A stretch of DNA of 64,000 nucleotides from Simmondsia chinensis (GCA_018398585.1 JAGTTD010000001.1:870501-934500); one strand, 5' to 3'; counted from the first letter of the stretch, positions 1-10,872 are shown. The notes: generated by a model not told the origin, from the sequence alone. Numbers and translations: made by a program.

Positions 1-90
1 TCCTCGCTCCGTTTGCGGAGTGGCCTGGGCCTCGTCTTATAGAGCGGCCTGTCTGTTCTTCGGCTTTGCCAATAATTATCGAAAAAAAAG
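1..90 (+). mobile_element. L1-like LINE, 3'-end fragment
   Basis: GT-rich sequence ending in an A run after a 'taattatcg' motif. The same ending (GT-rich 3' UTR, a 'cctcg..ta..gag..cctgt' block, then 'aattatcgaaaaaa') recurs at about 7.5, 14.8, 20.7 and 21.5 kb. The copy enters from outside the window, so its 5' end is unseen. Assignment to L1-like LINEs is inferred from the A-rich tail and repeated 3' end. Confidence 0.5.
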
Positions 91-994
91 GGCACTATTG
101 TACATCCTGATCATTTTAAAAGAAGATAGTTTTAGGATGAAACAGTATTTGGGCTTATAATATGTCAGCTTCATGGATCGGTCCTAAGCGTTAATGAAAT
201 TGTTGCAACCTGTAAACTTGCATCTGTTAGTAATCGGAGGCACCTCTTGAATTGTCCTACTTGTCCCACTTGTACAATGAATTCGTTTATATGAAATGAG
301 AACGATATAACAGTCATTCAAGCACTGTGAGAGGAAATTTAAATGTAATAGAAAATTCATAACGTTATTATTAATAGCTAGAGCAAAAGCTGACAATTAA
401 TGACTTAAGCAGCAAGTAAAGGCTATAAAAATTAGTTATCCTATCAAATGATCTGTCTCCTTCTTTTCGTAAAAATTTATTAGAAGAATTTAGTAAAGAC
501 GTCGAACAGCTTTACATCTAATAACATGACCTAAAAAATGAAGAAACGATCAGATGGGCCATCCGGTTCTGTCTTTGAAGGGATCTCATCCATGGAGGAC
601 GGTTGCACCTAAGGTGGGAAGTGGAGGGTGGTGGTGCCCAAGAAGGGATCTCGGCCATGGAGGATGGTTCTCGACCAATTTAGTGGTTTTTAGCGATAAG
701 CATGACTTTTTATTAGCAGTGATGGCGTCTTGGCTATTCTTGGTTGGTGGTAGCCATGACGTCCTAATCAGCAAGGATTCCAATAGATAACAAATGAATA
801 CATCCAATTCTTAAACTTGTAGAACGGGAAGGCATTTTGTATAATTAATTTGATAATTAATCTATAGTGTTAGCTATAGTAGCGGGTGGTATGGAGTATA
901 ATGTCTAGGTAAGTTTTAAGTATTTTCAATAATTCATTGGTTTTTAAAACCTGAAAAATACATACATGCATTATAAAACGTGGATTATACAGAT
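91..994. other. Spacer, no gene seen
   Basis: No supported gene. A short direct repeat ('gggatctc..ccatggagga') occurs twice at about 578-671; the small open frames there have no family resemblance. Confidence 0.5.
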
Positions 995-1128
995 ACAACA
1001 ACAACAATAAACTCAGTGCCTGGAGGGCTCCCGCTCGCGCGGGGTCTGGGAAGGGAAGGATGTACGCAGTCTTACCCCATCAAGGTGAGACTCTGATGAG
1101 AGATTGTTTCCGAAGTCCCCCAACCTTT
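995..1128 (-). mobile_element. TTG-tailed SINE, 5'-truncated
   Basis: Reads on the minus strand as the shared SINE/RTE tail: 'ttgggggacttcgg', 'gtaagactgcgtacatcc', 'cagaccccgcg', 'cactgagtt', then TTG repeats (CAA repeats at the left end on the plus strand). No 5S-derived head remains. A weak 8-base flanking match ('atacagat' at 987-994 and 1132-1139) may be the target-site duplication. Confidence 0.75.
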
Positions 1129-1159
1129 AGGATACAGATGAGATCTATAATAAGGATAC

Positions 1160-1990
1160 ATGTTCAATTCATATGTTTTAACATCGAGCTCAGTTAACTA
1201 CTCCTGATATCAATGGTATGGGGAGTAACAGTGATAATGATTCATCAATCTCTGGACCGGAATTTCCTCCAGGATTCGAGCCCTAGTGTCGATCAGTAAC
1301 CATCAAGAAGAGGACAGTTTGTCGCGGAGCCATCAAGCAATAACACCGTCCATGGAAGGATCTAGCTTGGACTGTAGGAAAAAGGATAAACTGTGCTTAA
1401 TAAAAAGGGAGAGAAGAGCAATTAAGCACGAGAGGAAGGAAAGAGAGAAGCGGGAGCTGCAGGTCTTCCTACAGGAGATGTCCCCCAGAAATAGTGCCGG
1501 GAAAGCGTCTAAGATAACCAAGAAGAGGAAAAAACGGAAGAGGGGAAATCGAGTTCAAAAGATCACGGAAGAGAAGTATGATGAGAGGATACTAAATGCA
1601 GAGCGGGTAATAGAGATAGGAGAACGGGTGGGCTTCAACTTTGATGGCTTCGACCCGTTGATGGTAGCAGACATTCTTGCGCAATAAAGGGATTGGGTGT
1701 TGGGTGGAGGCTTCAGTTCCGCTTTCTTTGCTCCTCTTCGCCTTCTGGTATTTCTTCTGCTTGGACCCCTGTGTGTGTGTGTGTTTGTTCTGTGTGCGTT
1801 GTCCCCGTATCTTGTCTGGTCCTGTTCTCGATGGTTGCTGTGTTGTGTTTTGTGGGGAGCTTTTGATTCTGTTTTCTTATTTTGTGCATTTTGTTTCTGG
1901 TCCCCGTGCTGTTGCGGTTGGACTTAGGGCTCGCGTAACGAGTTGCCTGCTTGTGTTCGCGATTTTGTCGCAAATTACCAAAAAATAAAC
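1160..1990 (+). pseudogene. L1-like LINE remnant: ORF1 C-terminal region joined to 3' UTR
   Basis: A frame ending about 1283 encodes S-G-P-E-F-P-P-G-F-E-P, a Pro/Gly-rich phrase resembling the end of plant LINE gag-like ORF1 proteins. A frameshifted continuation at 1286-1687 gives 133 residues rich in Lys/Arg/Glu and ends G-F-N-F-D-G-F-D-P-L-M-V-A-D-I-L. After the stop comes a GT-rich 3' UTR-like stretch ending in 'accaaaaaataaac'. No endonuclease or reverse transcriptase lies between, so the copy looks internally deleted. The L1 assignment rests on resemblance only. It could instead be a separate non-autonomous LINE derivative. Confidence 0.45.
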
Positions 1991-2477
1991 AGTGGTGGGC
2001 ATAGTGGGTCTATGATGTAGTCTAGGTCCAACCCTAAGCTTGGCCCAGTGTTATCTTCCAGCCCAACCACTTGATATCTGTGGTGGGTTCTGCTTGCCAT
2101 CTTTGTTAAGGACTAGGCCCAAGGTAGCCATTAGTCAACTAACCCAAACAGTCGCTTCGAGTCCTTAAATATTTAGGGGTCTCTTTGAAAATTAATTATA
2201 TTATTTGATTGTTTTTATTATATAATATATTATTAACATATATGTAGTATATATAATATAAAAGACTTATATATTAATAGTTATTATAATGTAAAGTAAA
2301 TTTTTGATATATGCTTAAATAACAGTCACTTTCGTTAGTAAAAAATGAGGCCCGTTAATTAGAACTTGCTTAGAATTTCAGTGGCAAGTTGCTGCACTAC
2401 TTTTTTCAACAATTACCCAGAAATCTCAATACGAAGAAGTTCTTGCACTATAGAGCAGAGCATTTAAATAAGTCTTT

Positions 2478-2545
2478 TCCCGGTTTAGCTTAGTAGTTCG
2501 GGTGACAACATGCCAACCCAAAGATCAAAGGTTCGGGGGACATCT
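2478..2545 (+). mobile_element. tRNA-derived SINE head (fragment)
   Basis: Contains a pol III box A-like 'tagcttagtagttc' and, about 35 bases on, a box B-like 'ggttcggggga'. This matches the layout of tRNA-derived plant SINE heads. It runs into a TA microsatellite. No clear flanking duplication. Confidence 0.45.
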
Positions 2546-3207
2546 CCCTATATATATATATATATACCTACCTATCAAGCACAAATTTCTTTTAGAAAAT
2601 AACAATGTTTAAATAAATAATCATATCAGTGAACATTTTTAGTTATTAGAAGATAATATTATATATTCTTGTTTTGATAATGCAATGGTATCATAATATT
2701 TTTTTCAATCTCCATATCAAGATCAACATTCTCACGCAATTAAAGAAATACAAGTTTAAGGAGCCCGATTCAAATAACCAGGAAAAAGTGAAAGAAAAGA
2801 GTTGATGCAGGCCGAGATTGCAAGCTAAAATGTCCTGAAGCTACAACACCTCAAGAAGTCTCCTTTTAGAGAGCTTGAGTCACGCTCTTCTGCTGAACAA
2901 GCTTGGAAGCTTGGGCACAAGCTTGGTCTTCAGATATACGGACAAGATGAAGCCAAATTGTCCCGGTATTACTTATCTTCCGGTTGTGGATGTTTGCTCC
3001 TTTGGGGCTTGTATCCTACTTATTGGAAAAAAAAGGAGGTACAATTAGGATGTCGGAGTCGATTGCTTTTATAAGGCAAAAAGAAGCACGAGCTGTAAAT
3101 GGTAATGCCCCGCCGGTGTCACACCACCATTGAATTTGTTTGTAGCTTTCTATCAAACAAAACAACAAACCAACACATGCACTACAAACTCCTTTCTTTC
3201 AAGACCT

Positions 3208-3345
3208 AGCTCGTTAGATTTGGCGTAATGGTAACTCTTTTACCCCTAAGAAAACATGTCCAGAATTCGAGACTCGTTTTTCTCTCTCGAAGATAAAATT
3301 CTGAGCTCAGGGGTCAACTAATCGAGTTACTTTGCAAGTACGGTA
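3208..3345 (+). mobile_element. tRNA-derived SINE-like segment
   Basis: Box A-like 'tggcgtaatggtaac' is followed by box B-like 'gaattcgagac', then a T-rich stretch. The arrangement is tRNA-like but diverged. No intact tRNA cloverleaf is seen. Confidence 0.4.
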
Positions 3346-3617
3346 TTTAATAAGTATGGAGAGTTGGTGACTATAGAGATAAAAGACAGCAGGAGCGCAC
3401 ATTTTCAGAAAACTAGAGATTTGTTTATTTTCAAATTCTAATTTAGATTTTGCACGTATTTCTTGTTTCCTTCTAGAAGCTTAAGTTGGTTTATCTCTTT
3501 GGCTTGTGAATGTTTTTCAGCATCGTTAATGAATTGAGAAGAAAATTGTTTGACAATTAGGAGACTAGTTCTACAAATAGAATTCTACTCGGTAAAATTT
3601 ACAATTTCCCCCCTTAT

Positions 3618-3990
3618 ATTATTATTATTTTTTTTTGATAATTGAGAATTTATAAATATGAAGAACGATTAAGAGATCGCAATACAAATAACACAGCAAG
3701 TAAGGACAAACCGACACAAAGACCTCCCACAAAAATCCCAAACCCTAACAACACCCAGAGAAAAGAAAACACCACAGACACGAAACAAGCAAAACCAGGC
3801 TCAGGAAAAAACAAGAGCGATGGCCCAGAGCCCATGCAACCAACAAAAGATCCAGACAAACACAAACGGGCACAAGGAGGCGAGGAGGAGAGAGCCGAGA
3901 CAAACACCCAACACAAACAGTCAACGGGAACGAGCCACCACAAAATTTGTATTTTGTGGTGTGTTATCATTCTTCGAGTAACAAGTTAAG
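3618..3990 (-). mobile_element. L1-like LINE 3' UTR, reverse orientation
   Basis: On the minus strand this is a GT-rich non-coding stretch ending 'ctcaattatcaaaaaaaa'. It has the same layout as the LINE 3' ends at 1.7, 7.0, 16.3 and 21.3 kb. The open frames inside it on both strands follow from its biased composition and are not genes. Confidence 0.5.
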
Positions 3991-4106
3991 TTTCTCTTTA
4001 TTTTTTTAGTTTTAGCAAGTAAACGTCATTGTCATAGCAAAATTATTATTATCCAAGCAAAATCGTTATTTTGAAAATAGTTTTGTGCCTCTCATTTTTT
4101 ACAAGT

Positions 4107-4398
4107 TACATTGTTACTTTGATAGGATTTATTTACCAGGCACTAAGGCACCAGATCCCGTTAGAACTCCGAAGTTAAGCATGCTTAGGCGAGAGTAGTA
4201 TTAGGATGGATGACCTCATGGGAAATCCTCGTGTTGCCAACTCTATAAAGTTGGGGTTTCTCGAAAACAACATCTCGGCGGGGTTACATCTTAAAGGGGT
4301 AAGGCTGCGTGCATCCATCCCTCCCAGACCCCGCTTATGTAAGAGCCCTTGAGACGCTGAATCTATTATTATTGTTGTTATACATTATTACTTTGATA
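4107..4398 (+). mobile_element. Complete 5S rRNA-headed, TTG-tailed SINE with TSD
   Basis: The insertion (4125-4380) is bracketed by an 18-base target-site duplication, 'tacattgttactttgata' at 4107-4124 and the same with one mismatch at 4381-4398. The head starts exactly at nucleotide 1 of 5S rRNA ('ggat...accaggcac') and runs colinearly to the 5S 3' end ('cctcgtgttgcc'), including the internal-control-region part. The body is the shared tail ('ggtaaggctgcgtgcatcc', 'cagaccccgctta', 'cccttgagac') ending in ATT/GTT repeats. This is the clearest full-length copy of the family here. The 5S comparison is from general knowledge of plant 5S rRNA. Confidence 0.9.
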
Positions 4399-4610
4399 AT
4401 AACAATCTTTGTCGGGACAATCCAAAAATAAGTTCCAATTGTGAACATATATTGAGACAACTATGCAGTTTGGATGGGACTTTGGGCAACATTATATGTG
4501 TCTGCTTTCCACCCACGCATTTCCTATTGTAGGGCACCATCCCCTTAAATGCATGTTTCTTAGTTCTTGTTCTTAATTATTAGACATATATTGCACTTTT
4601 TATTTAATTT

Positions 4611-4967
4611 ACAACAATAACAGGCCCAGTGCCTTAAGGACTCCCGCCTAAGCGGCGTCGGGGGTAGATGTACGCAGCCTTACCCCTTCAGGGTGTAACC
4701 CTGCCGAAAGGTTGTTTCTGAGGACCCCTTAACCTTATAGGGTTGTCAACACAAGAACTTCCCAGGAGGTCGCCCAAGAGATTTTGCTAACGAACAAGCT
4801 TTTAATGCTGCCCAATATACCTTTCTTTTCCAAATATTTTTACGAATATGCTTTTTGAAAATAGAAGTACGTTTTTTTGGAGTTGCCATTTTTTAAAAAA
4901 TAGATTACTCATTACTACTCTCGCCCAAGCACGCTTAATTTCGGAGTTCTAATAGGATCCGGTGCCT
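4611..4967 (-). mobile_element. 5S-headed SINE, head interrupted
   Basis: Minus-strand copy with its tail at 4611-4720 and the 3' end of the 5S head at 4745-4776. The rest of the head ('ggatcctattagaactccg' to 'gagagtagtaatg') lies at 4909-4967 after about 130 foreign bases. The simplest reading is an insertion into, or rearrangement within, the 5S head. The next element abuts at once on the right. Confidence 0.7.
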
Positions 4968-5600
4968 TACAACAACAACAACAACAACAAACCCAGTGCC
5001 TCCAAGGGCTCCCGCCTAAGTAGGGTCTGAGGAGTGTAGATGTACGCAGCCTTCTCCCTTCAGGGGGTTACCCTTAAGAGAGGCTGTTTCCGAGGACCCC
5101 CCAACCTGAGATTCAGGTCCGCCGCATAGAGCAAGTGACCTGGCAGCAGGAGAGTAACAAATGAGTAAGGTACACACATGGCAAGCAAAACAACAAACAT
5201 AAAAACATACAAATATAAAGCAAGCCACATAAGCAGAAATCAAAGATAAGATAGAGATAGGGATAGGGATAGAGTTAAAGATAAAGATGAAGATAAGATA
5301 GAGATACGTAGGCAAGTGGTAGCTCCTGAAGCTAGTACACCACCTACGTGCACCAGTAGGATGGTAAGGCCTAGCACTAGTAAGTTCGACTACCCTACTC
5401 CAGGTGGGGCCTCTATTACCCCTATGCTAGCTATCCATTGGGCCCTATCTACGGCCATCTCCTCTCGAAGGTTTAAGTGGGTGAGGTCTTGTGGGATCGT
5501 CTCCATCCATCTCTTCTTCGGCCTACCTCTTCCTCTTCTGCCTAGTGTAGTAAGGGGTTGTTCACGTTGTGAGGCCATTCGCGTTGTGGTTCAAGTGACT
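4968..5600 (-). pseudogene. RTE-type LINE, 3' fragment (tail, 3' UTR, ORF C-terminus)
   Basis: From right to left on the minus strand, 5578-5390 encodes a C-terminal RTE segment (L-G-R-R-G-R-G-R-P-K, then L-N-L-R-E-E-M-A-x-D-R-A-x-W). It corresponds closely to the C-terminus of the LINE at 25.5-27.2 kb. Then come about 250 bp of 3' UTR with 'agataagatagagata' repeats and the TTG-repeat tail at 4970-5120. The 5' side is lost near 5600. The copy directly links the TTG tail to RTE coding sequence a second time in this window. Confidence 0.75.
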
Positions 5601-5639
5601 ATGTTACCATTTTGTTAAAGAACTTCACATGTGAGTTTG

Positions 5640-5990
5640 GTAAAATTCCTCACAGGATTTGCGAAAATGGAGATATTAATACGTAAACTCAGTGGTTATT
5701 CTACAATCTAAGGCCATTTGATTTTAGGATAGAACTCTACTTGAGCTTATAAGTGGACTTCATGTGTGCCAAATTCGTAGGTTTGGTCTAAAGGTCAAGT
5801 GAAATTTAACACATTTGTTGTCTTAGTCCTCACTCTTTTCGCCGCCTTCTCAGCACTCATCTCAGCTTACATTATTCTTGGGATCGCTTCAGACTGTTAA
5901 GATTATGAAACTATTCATGAGCTCGTCACCCGTCAACTTGAACTTTTAGAATAGTTTGTTCATTGACATGGTATCAAAGCATCGATTACG
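5640..5990 (+). repeat. TRIM-like LTR fragment with tRNA-Met-type PBS
   Basis: Contains 'gaactctacttgagctta..agtggacttcatg', a block repeated at 36.6, 54.5, 55.05 and 55.27 kb, followed by 'tggtatcaaagc' at about 5969-5980. That matches the plant initiator-tRNA-Met primer-binding site with one change. No coding capacity. It is best read as a degenerate TRIM or solo-LTR derivative. Confidence 0.45.
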
Positions 5991-6034
5991 AAGCTTTACT
6001 GTGCAATATCCATACTAAAGATATTTGTTGAAAC

Positions 6035-6138
6035 CCCACAAGATTTTCAAATATTTTCTCAACATATGAAACCTAAAGATGAAGTTCCCACAAGATTTTC
6101 AAATATTTTCTCAACATATGAAACCTAAAGATGAAGTT
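6035..6138 (+). repeat. 52-bp perfect tandem duplication
   Basis: A 52-base unit beginning 'cccacaagattttcaaat' at 6035 is repeated exactly from 6087. No function is apparent. Confidence 0.9.
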
Positions 6139-6417
6139 CTAAATTATAGTATGTAGTTATAATCTTGATAAAATCAACTCATAATCATATATGATTACAC
6201 TTACTCACAAATATACACCGTTAAATTTGACAAAACTTTTTTTTTTTGATAATTAGCAAGGAAATCTCGCAATACGACACAACTTATTGTTTTCGCATTT
6301 GCAATTTATTCAGTGCAATTATTTAACGGGTTTATCTAACATGTGCCTTTTTTTGCCATGTTGTAGTCTACTTTTTAGTTAATATCAAAAATACTATTCA
6401 ATTTTATAAATTATATA

Positions 6418-6694
6418 TAATAACTTCCAATTAAAATAAAGGAACATGCACAGTGCCTCAAGGGCTCCCGCCTAGCAGGATTTGGGGGAGACAGATGTAC
6501 GCAGCCTTCCTCCTTTAGGGTGTTAACCTGAAAAGAGGTTGTTTTCCAGTGTCTCCAACCTAAGGGTGAGGACTTCCCAGGAAGTCACCCATCCTAGTAC
6601 TACTCTCGCCCAAACACGCTTAACTTGGGAGTTCTCATGGGATCCGGTGACGGCGTGTTGGTGCCCTCTTTGGTAATATCTTCCAATTAAAATA
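6418..6694 (-). mobile_element. 5S-headed SINE with 21-base TSD
   Basis: The insertion 6439-6673 is bracketed by 'taataacttccaattaaaat' (6418-) and 'taatatcttccaattaaaat' (6674-), 21 bases with one mismatch. On the minus strand the head reads 'agggcaccaacacgcc..', 'caccggatcccatgagaac' through 'gggaagtcctcac', and the tail follows. The TTG end has decayed. Confidence 0.88.
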
Positions 6695-6984
6695 CAATAT
6701 GTTAATTGTGGATTCAATTTTTAATACCAACTTATTGGAAAAGCAGCAAAAAAAAAAAAAAAAAAAAGATACAATAAATATACCTTATTTAATTTACAAC
6801 TGTATGATTGTTTGTAAACACAAATGTACGATCAGTACTATGTTAACAAGCAAGCGTTCGGATGATCAATGCAAACATAAGCCATGCCATGCAATTTAAT
6901 ATTAGTAATAATAATAATATACATATATGTGCATCCATTTTTTTCCAATCGATATATATGTACGTCCATTAATGGCTCAATGTC

Positions 6985-7576
6985 ATGCGGAAAAGAAAGA
7001 GGAAGAGACGGTTCAAGAAGAAATCTAACCAGTCGAACTATAATCCGTCACAGGGTTTTCTTTTGGTCTCGGGGGGAGTCGTTGATCCCCTTTGGCTATC
7101 CGTTGGTTGTGTTAGTGTGGCTCTGTAGGTTTCTGCTTTTGGTTTTTGGAGCTAGGTTTTGTTTTTCAATTCTCTGCACCTTCTATTTTCCTTGATGTTG
7201 TGCTTTGGGGCCTTTTTTCGTCCTCTCGGGTGTTCTTTGTAATTTTGTGAGGGTTTTCCGAGATTGCTCCTAAAGTGTTTGCAGTAGGTTTCTTTTTGTT
7301 TGGAATTGGCTCTTGGTTTTTCTCTTGTAAGTTGCTTGGTTTGGGGTCGCGTTTCTCCTTTTGTGTTTCTCGGGCTTGGGCTTTTGTTTTCTCTTCCCCG
7401 GTTTATTTCGTCTGCTTGTCTTTTGGGGTTTCTTTTTAGGCGTTCTTTTTCCTTGTTTTCTTTGTTCTTTTCGGTGCTTTTGTTTTACTGGTCTGTTTCG
7501 TCTAGTTCAAGCCTCGTTTTTATGAGTGCGCCTATTTTTGTATTGTGTTTCGGTACTATTTATTAGGAAAAAAAAG
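6985..7576 (+). mobile_element. L1-like LINE 3' end
   Basis: GT/CT-rich stretch with 'ggtctcggggggagtcg' near the start and 'gcctcgtttttatgagtgcgcc' shortly before the terminal A run at about 7565-7575. The last block is nearly the same as at 20695-20720. Open frames in it are compositional. Probably a 5'-truncated LINE 3' UTR. Confidence 0.5.
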
Positions 7577-8436
7577 ATGATCACCACCTTTTGATTCAGT
7601 AGCTAAAGTTAGGATAAATAAAGAGAACAACTTAAACTCGAATCTCCTTCGGATAGAACACGAAAGAAAAATAAAATATCAATTTTTTATACAATATGTA
7701 AACACCGTTAAAAAAAAGTTACGTGCCCATAGTCCATTGTCCCACTTGGAATATAACTCTATACAGAATATGAAAACGAGAGGAAAGAAAACTACTTCTA
7801 CTAGGATTCTAAAAGAAAATAAGAAAAACATGTAAAATTAAGAGTTCATCCTCCTATATTTAGATAACGTACAGTCTCTTGACGAGTTCATCCCCTTTAG
7901 ACATATCTCGTTTCGCTCCATCATGTCTAGAATTCTGAATGAGGGTGCCGATGCAAGTGAAAATCAGCCGGTGAAGCCAACTATTAAATGTGTTTCTAAC
8001 AAAAGTCGGTGCACCATTATTCCCAATATGTTCAATACTAGCTTGGCTAAAACTAAGCGAATAATATTCAATTGGGTAGGAATATAAAAAAACTAAATCA
8101 ACCCATTTAAGCGTTTGAAACGGATTTCAGTCTCCAATTCATTTCAAACCGACCCAGTTCATACATGGTGCTAAATTAATAATAAGAGTAGGTGTCGTTT
8201 AGATTCGAATTCATGGTCAATAATCAATGAAACGTTGATATTATGTTAACAAATTAACTATTCACAAAGTTTAAACTAATGGAGAAATATCCAACCACAT
8301 TTTAGATTTAGCAAGTAAAAAATTGGGAATTATAAGCATGAAGAAATGAACAATAAAAAAAAGTTGTTATTGACAAAATAAAAAACATTATTATCGAGGT
8401 TATGCCACAAATTATAGCAACAATATTTAGTTTTTA
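7577..8436. other. Spacer, no gene seen
   Basis: AT-rich, no supported gene. A weak tRNA-like pattern ('tagctaaagttagg' then 'aactcgaatctcc') at about 7600-7650 is too diverged to call. Confidence 0.4.
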
Positions 8437-8962
8437 TTTTTACTAAAACCGTCTACATTTTAGTTGCGGTTTTAGAAAATCATATAACTTTTCTAATTTT
8501 TCAAAGTCATACCGAAACTTTCAAAAAATTTCAATATAACACCTAATGCTGACATCGTCAACTTTTCGTTGCAATAAATACGAAATTACTAAACTACCCT
8601 TAATAAAACTTGTTTTTTATCAATAAATTATAAATAATTTTGCAAATAAAAAAATAATTCTAAATTTTTGGTGGCAAAAGGATGGCCAAATCCTTAACAA
8701 TTTTACAAATTCAGAAGTAAAAGATAATTTCGTGATTTACAAAATATATTACTTAATATAACTTAATTAAATTAAGTTAAACTAGGACTTTTGATGCATT
8801 TATACCCAAAATGCCGCGTTTCATTTGACAAAAAGTTAACGGCTTTAACATTAGGTATGAGATTAAAAATTCTTTAAAAAGTGTAGGCATGACTTAAAAA
8901 ATTAAAAAAATAAGACAATTTTCTAAAATCATTGCTAAAATATAGGTGATTTTAAGTAAAAT
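8437..8962. mobile_element. MITE-like element with long inverted ends
   Basis: The left arm ('tactaaaaccgtctacattttag', then 'cataacttttctaatttttc' and 'caatataacacctaatg') reappears inverted at the right (complement of 'aatataggtgattttaagta', then 'taaaaaattaaaaaaataag' and 'cattaggtatgag'). The arms are about 130 bp with many mismatches. No coding capacity. The superfamily is undetermined. Confidence 0.65.
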
Positions 8963-9201
8963 GGTCTTTCTAACATGTGGCCTAAGGACGCATGTTAAGG
9001 TACATTAATTATATTATTTTTTATATTTAATTAACCAAATACAAATATAAAAAATAATATATTTAATATATCTTAATATATAGCGTTGGAGCACATATTA
9101 GAAAATTTTGAAGGAAAAAAACTCAAATATTTATGAAAAAGAATGTCAGGAAAGAGGGGGGAGTGCACGTGAATGAAATCAAAAAGGCTGAAACGGTTTG
9201 C

Positions 9202-9203
<2 letters not shown>

Positions 9204-9232
<29 letters not shown>
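9204..9232 (+). repeat. (GA)n microsatellite
   Basis: Fourteen or so uninterrupted GA units. Confidence 0.95.
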
Positions 9233-9236
<4 letters not shown>

Positions 9237-9339
9237 TCATGTTTGAACGTCACGCATAACTTAGTAACACCCCAGTCAAACTAAGCGGTACGACCCCCCC
9301 TTTGGGCATATAAAACGTTTTTTATTTAATAATTAATTT

Positions 9340-9880
9340 AAAAACAATCCAATTATATGTTAATATATTAAAAAATAACTTAATTCTATTTTTTAATTAG
9401 AAAATAATCCAACTCTAATTTTTCTATTAAAAAATAACAAAACTTTAAAATTAATCTAAAAATAACCCGACTCTAAAATTTTAATTTAAAAAATACTGAA
9501 TTATAATGTTCCGATAGTATATTTTTCTTCTACGTATTTTTGTTTTGGCTGTTTCTCTTAAGGCCGCCTCCTTTAGTAAACAAGCTAAGCGAACACAGAT
9601 ATGCGGCTCAGTTCGATAAATGATACCAATATAGAGCTTATCTCATTTAGTTAACGAGCCGGGCCGAGCCGAGCAGATCAAGCTGTGATTCGGCTTGGCT
9701 CATTTGCAGCTCTAGTTCTCTGGTTGTATTACTCGATTGTTTTGCTTGTTCTTTGCCTTGAGATGTTGCCTTTTTATGGGGTTGTACTCAATTATAGAAA
9801 AAAAACGTATTTTTAGTTTGGTTAGGTAAGAAAAGAAATCAAGCCAAACAAAAAATACATAGAAGAAAAATATATTGTTA
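9340..9880 (+). mobile_element. Composite nested element, copy 1
   Basis: An arm of imperfect ~30-base repeats ('aacccaactctaatttttct' type) at 9340-9540 is followed by a piece of a hAT-like MITE (9575-9708, ending 'ctcatttgcagctctag'), then a LINE 3' end ('ggttgtactcaattatag' plus A run at about 9770-9805), then an arm piece ('tagtttggttaggta'). The same parts occur in reverse orientation at 22200-23505. The right side is cut off by the next element. Confidence 0.55.
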
Positions 9881-10500
9881 GAACTCGATTAACTGCTCGG
9901 GTATTTGAACTCGATTCGAGTAGTTAATTTTGCTCGAACTCGATTAACTATTCGAGTACTCAACTCGACTTGAGTACTCGTTTATTGTGCATATGAGCGT
10001 TCAATAAATTAGCTCTATTATAATATTTTTCCGTACACTCGAATACTGTTTATACTCAACTTGGATACGCAACTATTGCCCCACACTATATTTTAACATA
10101 TACAATCATAAATAATCAATATATTAATAGCAAATATGCATCAAAACCTAAGGTTCAGAAAATACAAGCAAACGAAATATAAGTTCTTTAACTCCACTAT
10201 AAATATAACATGTCATCATTTACAAGGAATTTAATCTTACTTCTTTCATTCTACTATTAATGTCACAAGCCATCCATTTCAAAAAAAAAATAATACATAA
10301 GAACTACTTCATACGAGTCGAGTACCAATTCGAGTATTGAGGCGAGTACTTAATAGAGTATCGTTCCAAGTAGTTCACTACTTGACTCATATTTGTTGAT
10401 TAATCGGGTATCTTTTGATATTCGGACTCAAACTTGGTTAATTTGAGTTCGAGTCGAATTTTATTTGAATTACTCGCGAGTGGCTCATATCACCCCTACT
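9880..10500. mobile_element. Degenerate hAT-type MITE ('gagtactcg' rich)
   Basis: Palindromic DNA rich in 'ctcgagt/gagtactcg' words. The right end, 'gtggctcatatcaccccta', reads inverted as 'taggggtgatatgagccac', resembling the ends of the hAT MITE at 29.6 kb. The left end is not recognisable. Confidence 0.4.
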
Positions 10501-10540
10501 GCAAACTAAAGCATAAAATTAGAACTCTCTCTCTCTCTAT

Positions 10541-10818
10541 ATATATAGTGAGAGCGTGAGAGGAGTCAATCCTGGCCCTTCATTATAATGGGCGGCCAAG
10601 ATTTGCTGGATACTAAAAAAATAACAATTTACGGTCAAAATTTATTGAGTATTGAAAAAACAAAAATAATTTTCTTCTCTTATCCTTTTTTTTCCTTTTG
10701 CCTCATGCAGGAGTATGGGCTATAAATTGTTAATTTTTTTTAGTGTCCATTAAATCTTGGTCGTCCATTACAATGGAGGGCTATGATTAACTCCTCTTAC
10801 GCTCTCACCCTCTTATAA
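10541..10818. mobile_element. MITE with ~70-bp terminal inverted repeats
   Basis: The left arm ('gtgagagcgtgagaggagt', 'ggcccttcattataatgg', 'ggccaagatttg') is repeated inverted on the right ('aactcctcttacgctctcac', 'ccattacaatggaggg', 'aatcttggtcg'). About 280 bp, no ORF. Superfamily unresolved because both flanks are TA-rich. Confidence 0.65.
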
Positions 10819-10872
10819 GAATGCCAGTCTATATATATATTGATTTTTAATTCATAAAATATTTAAACTTTA

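Larger units (their letters stand above)
1991..3617. other. Spacer with two tRNA-like SINE pieces
   Basis: AT-rich with no supported gene. It holds a (TA)n run near 2551-2566 and the two tRNA-derived SINE-like segments listed separately. Nothing else is recognised. Confidence 0.5.

Noticed and set aside
3642..3989. Protein-coding gene on either strand
   Set aside because: Both frames arise from biased GT/AC composition of a reverse LINE 3' UTR. No family features.
4125..4380. Cassandra-type TRIM (5S sequence inside LTRs)
   Set aside because: No LTR pair, PBS or polypurine tract. Insertions have 11-21 base TSDs and TTG-repeat ends, which fit target-primed SINE insertion and not LTR integration.
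7300..7566. 88-residue hydrophobic membrane protein
   Set aside because: Phe/Leu-rich only because the DNA is T-rich LINE 3' UTR. Several similar LINE ends give the same false hydrophobic frames.
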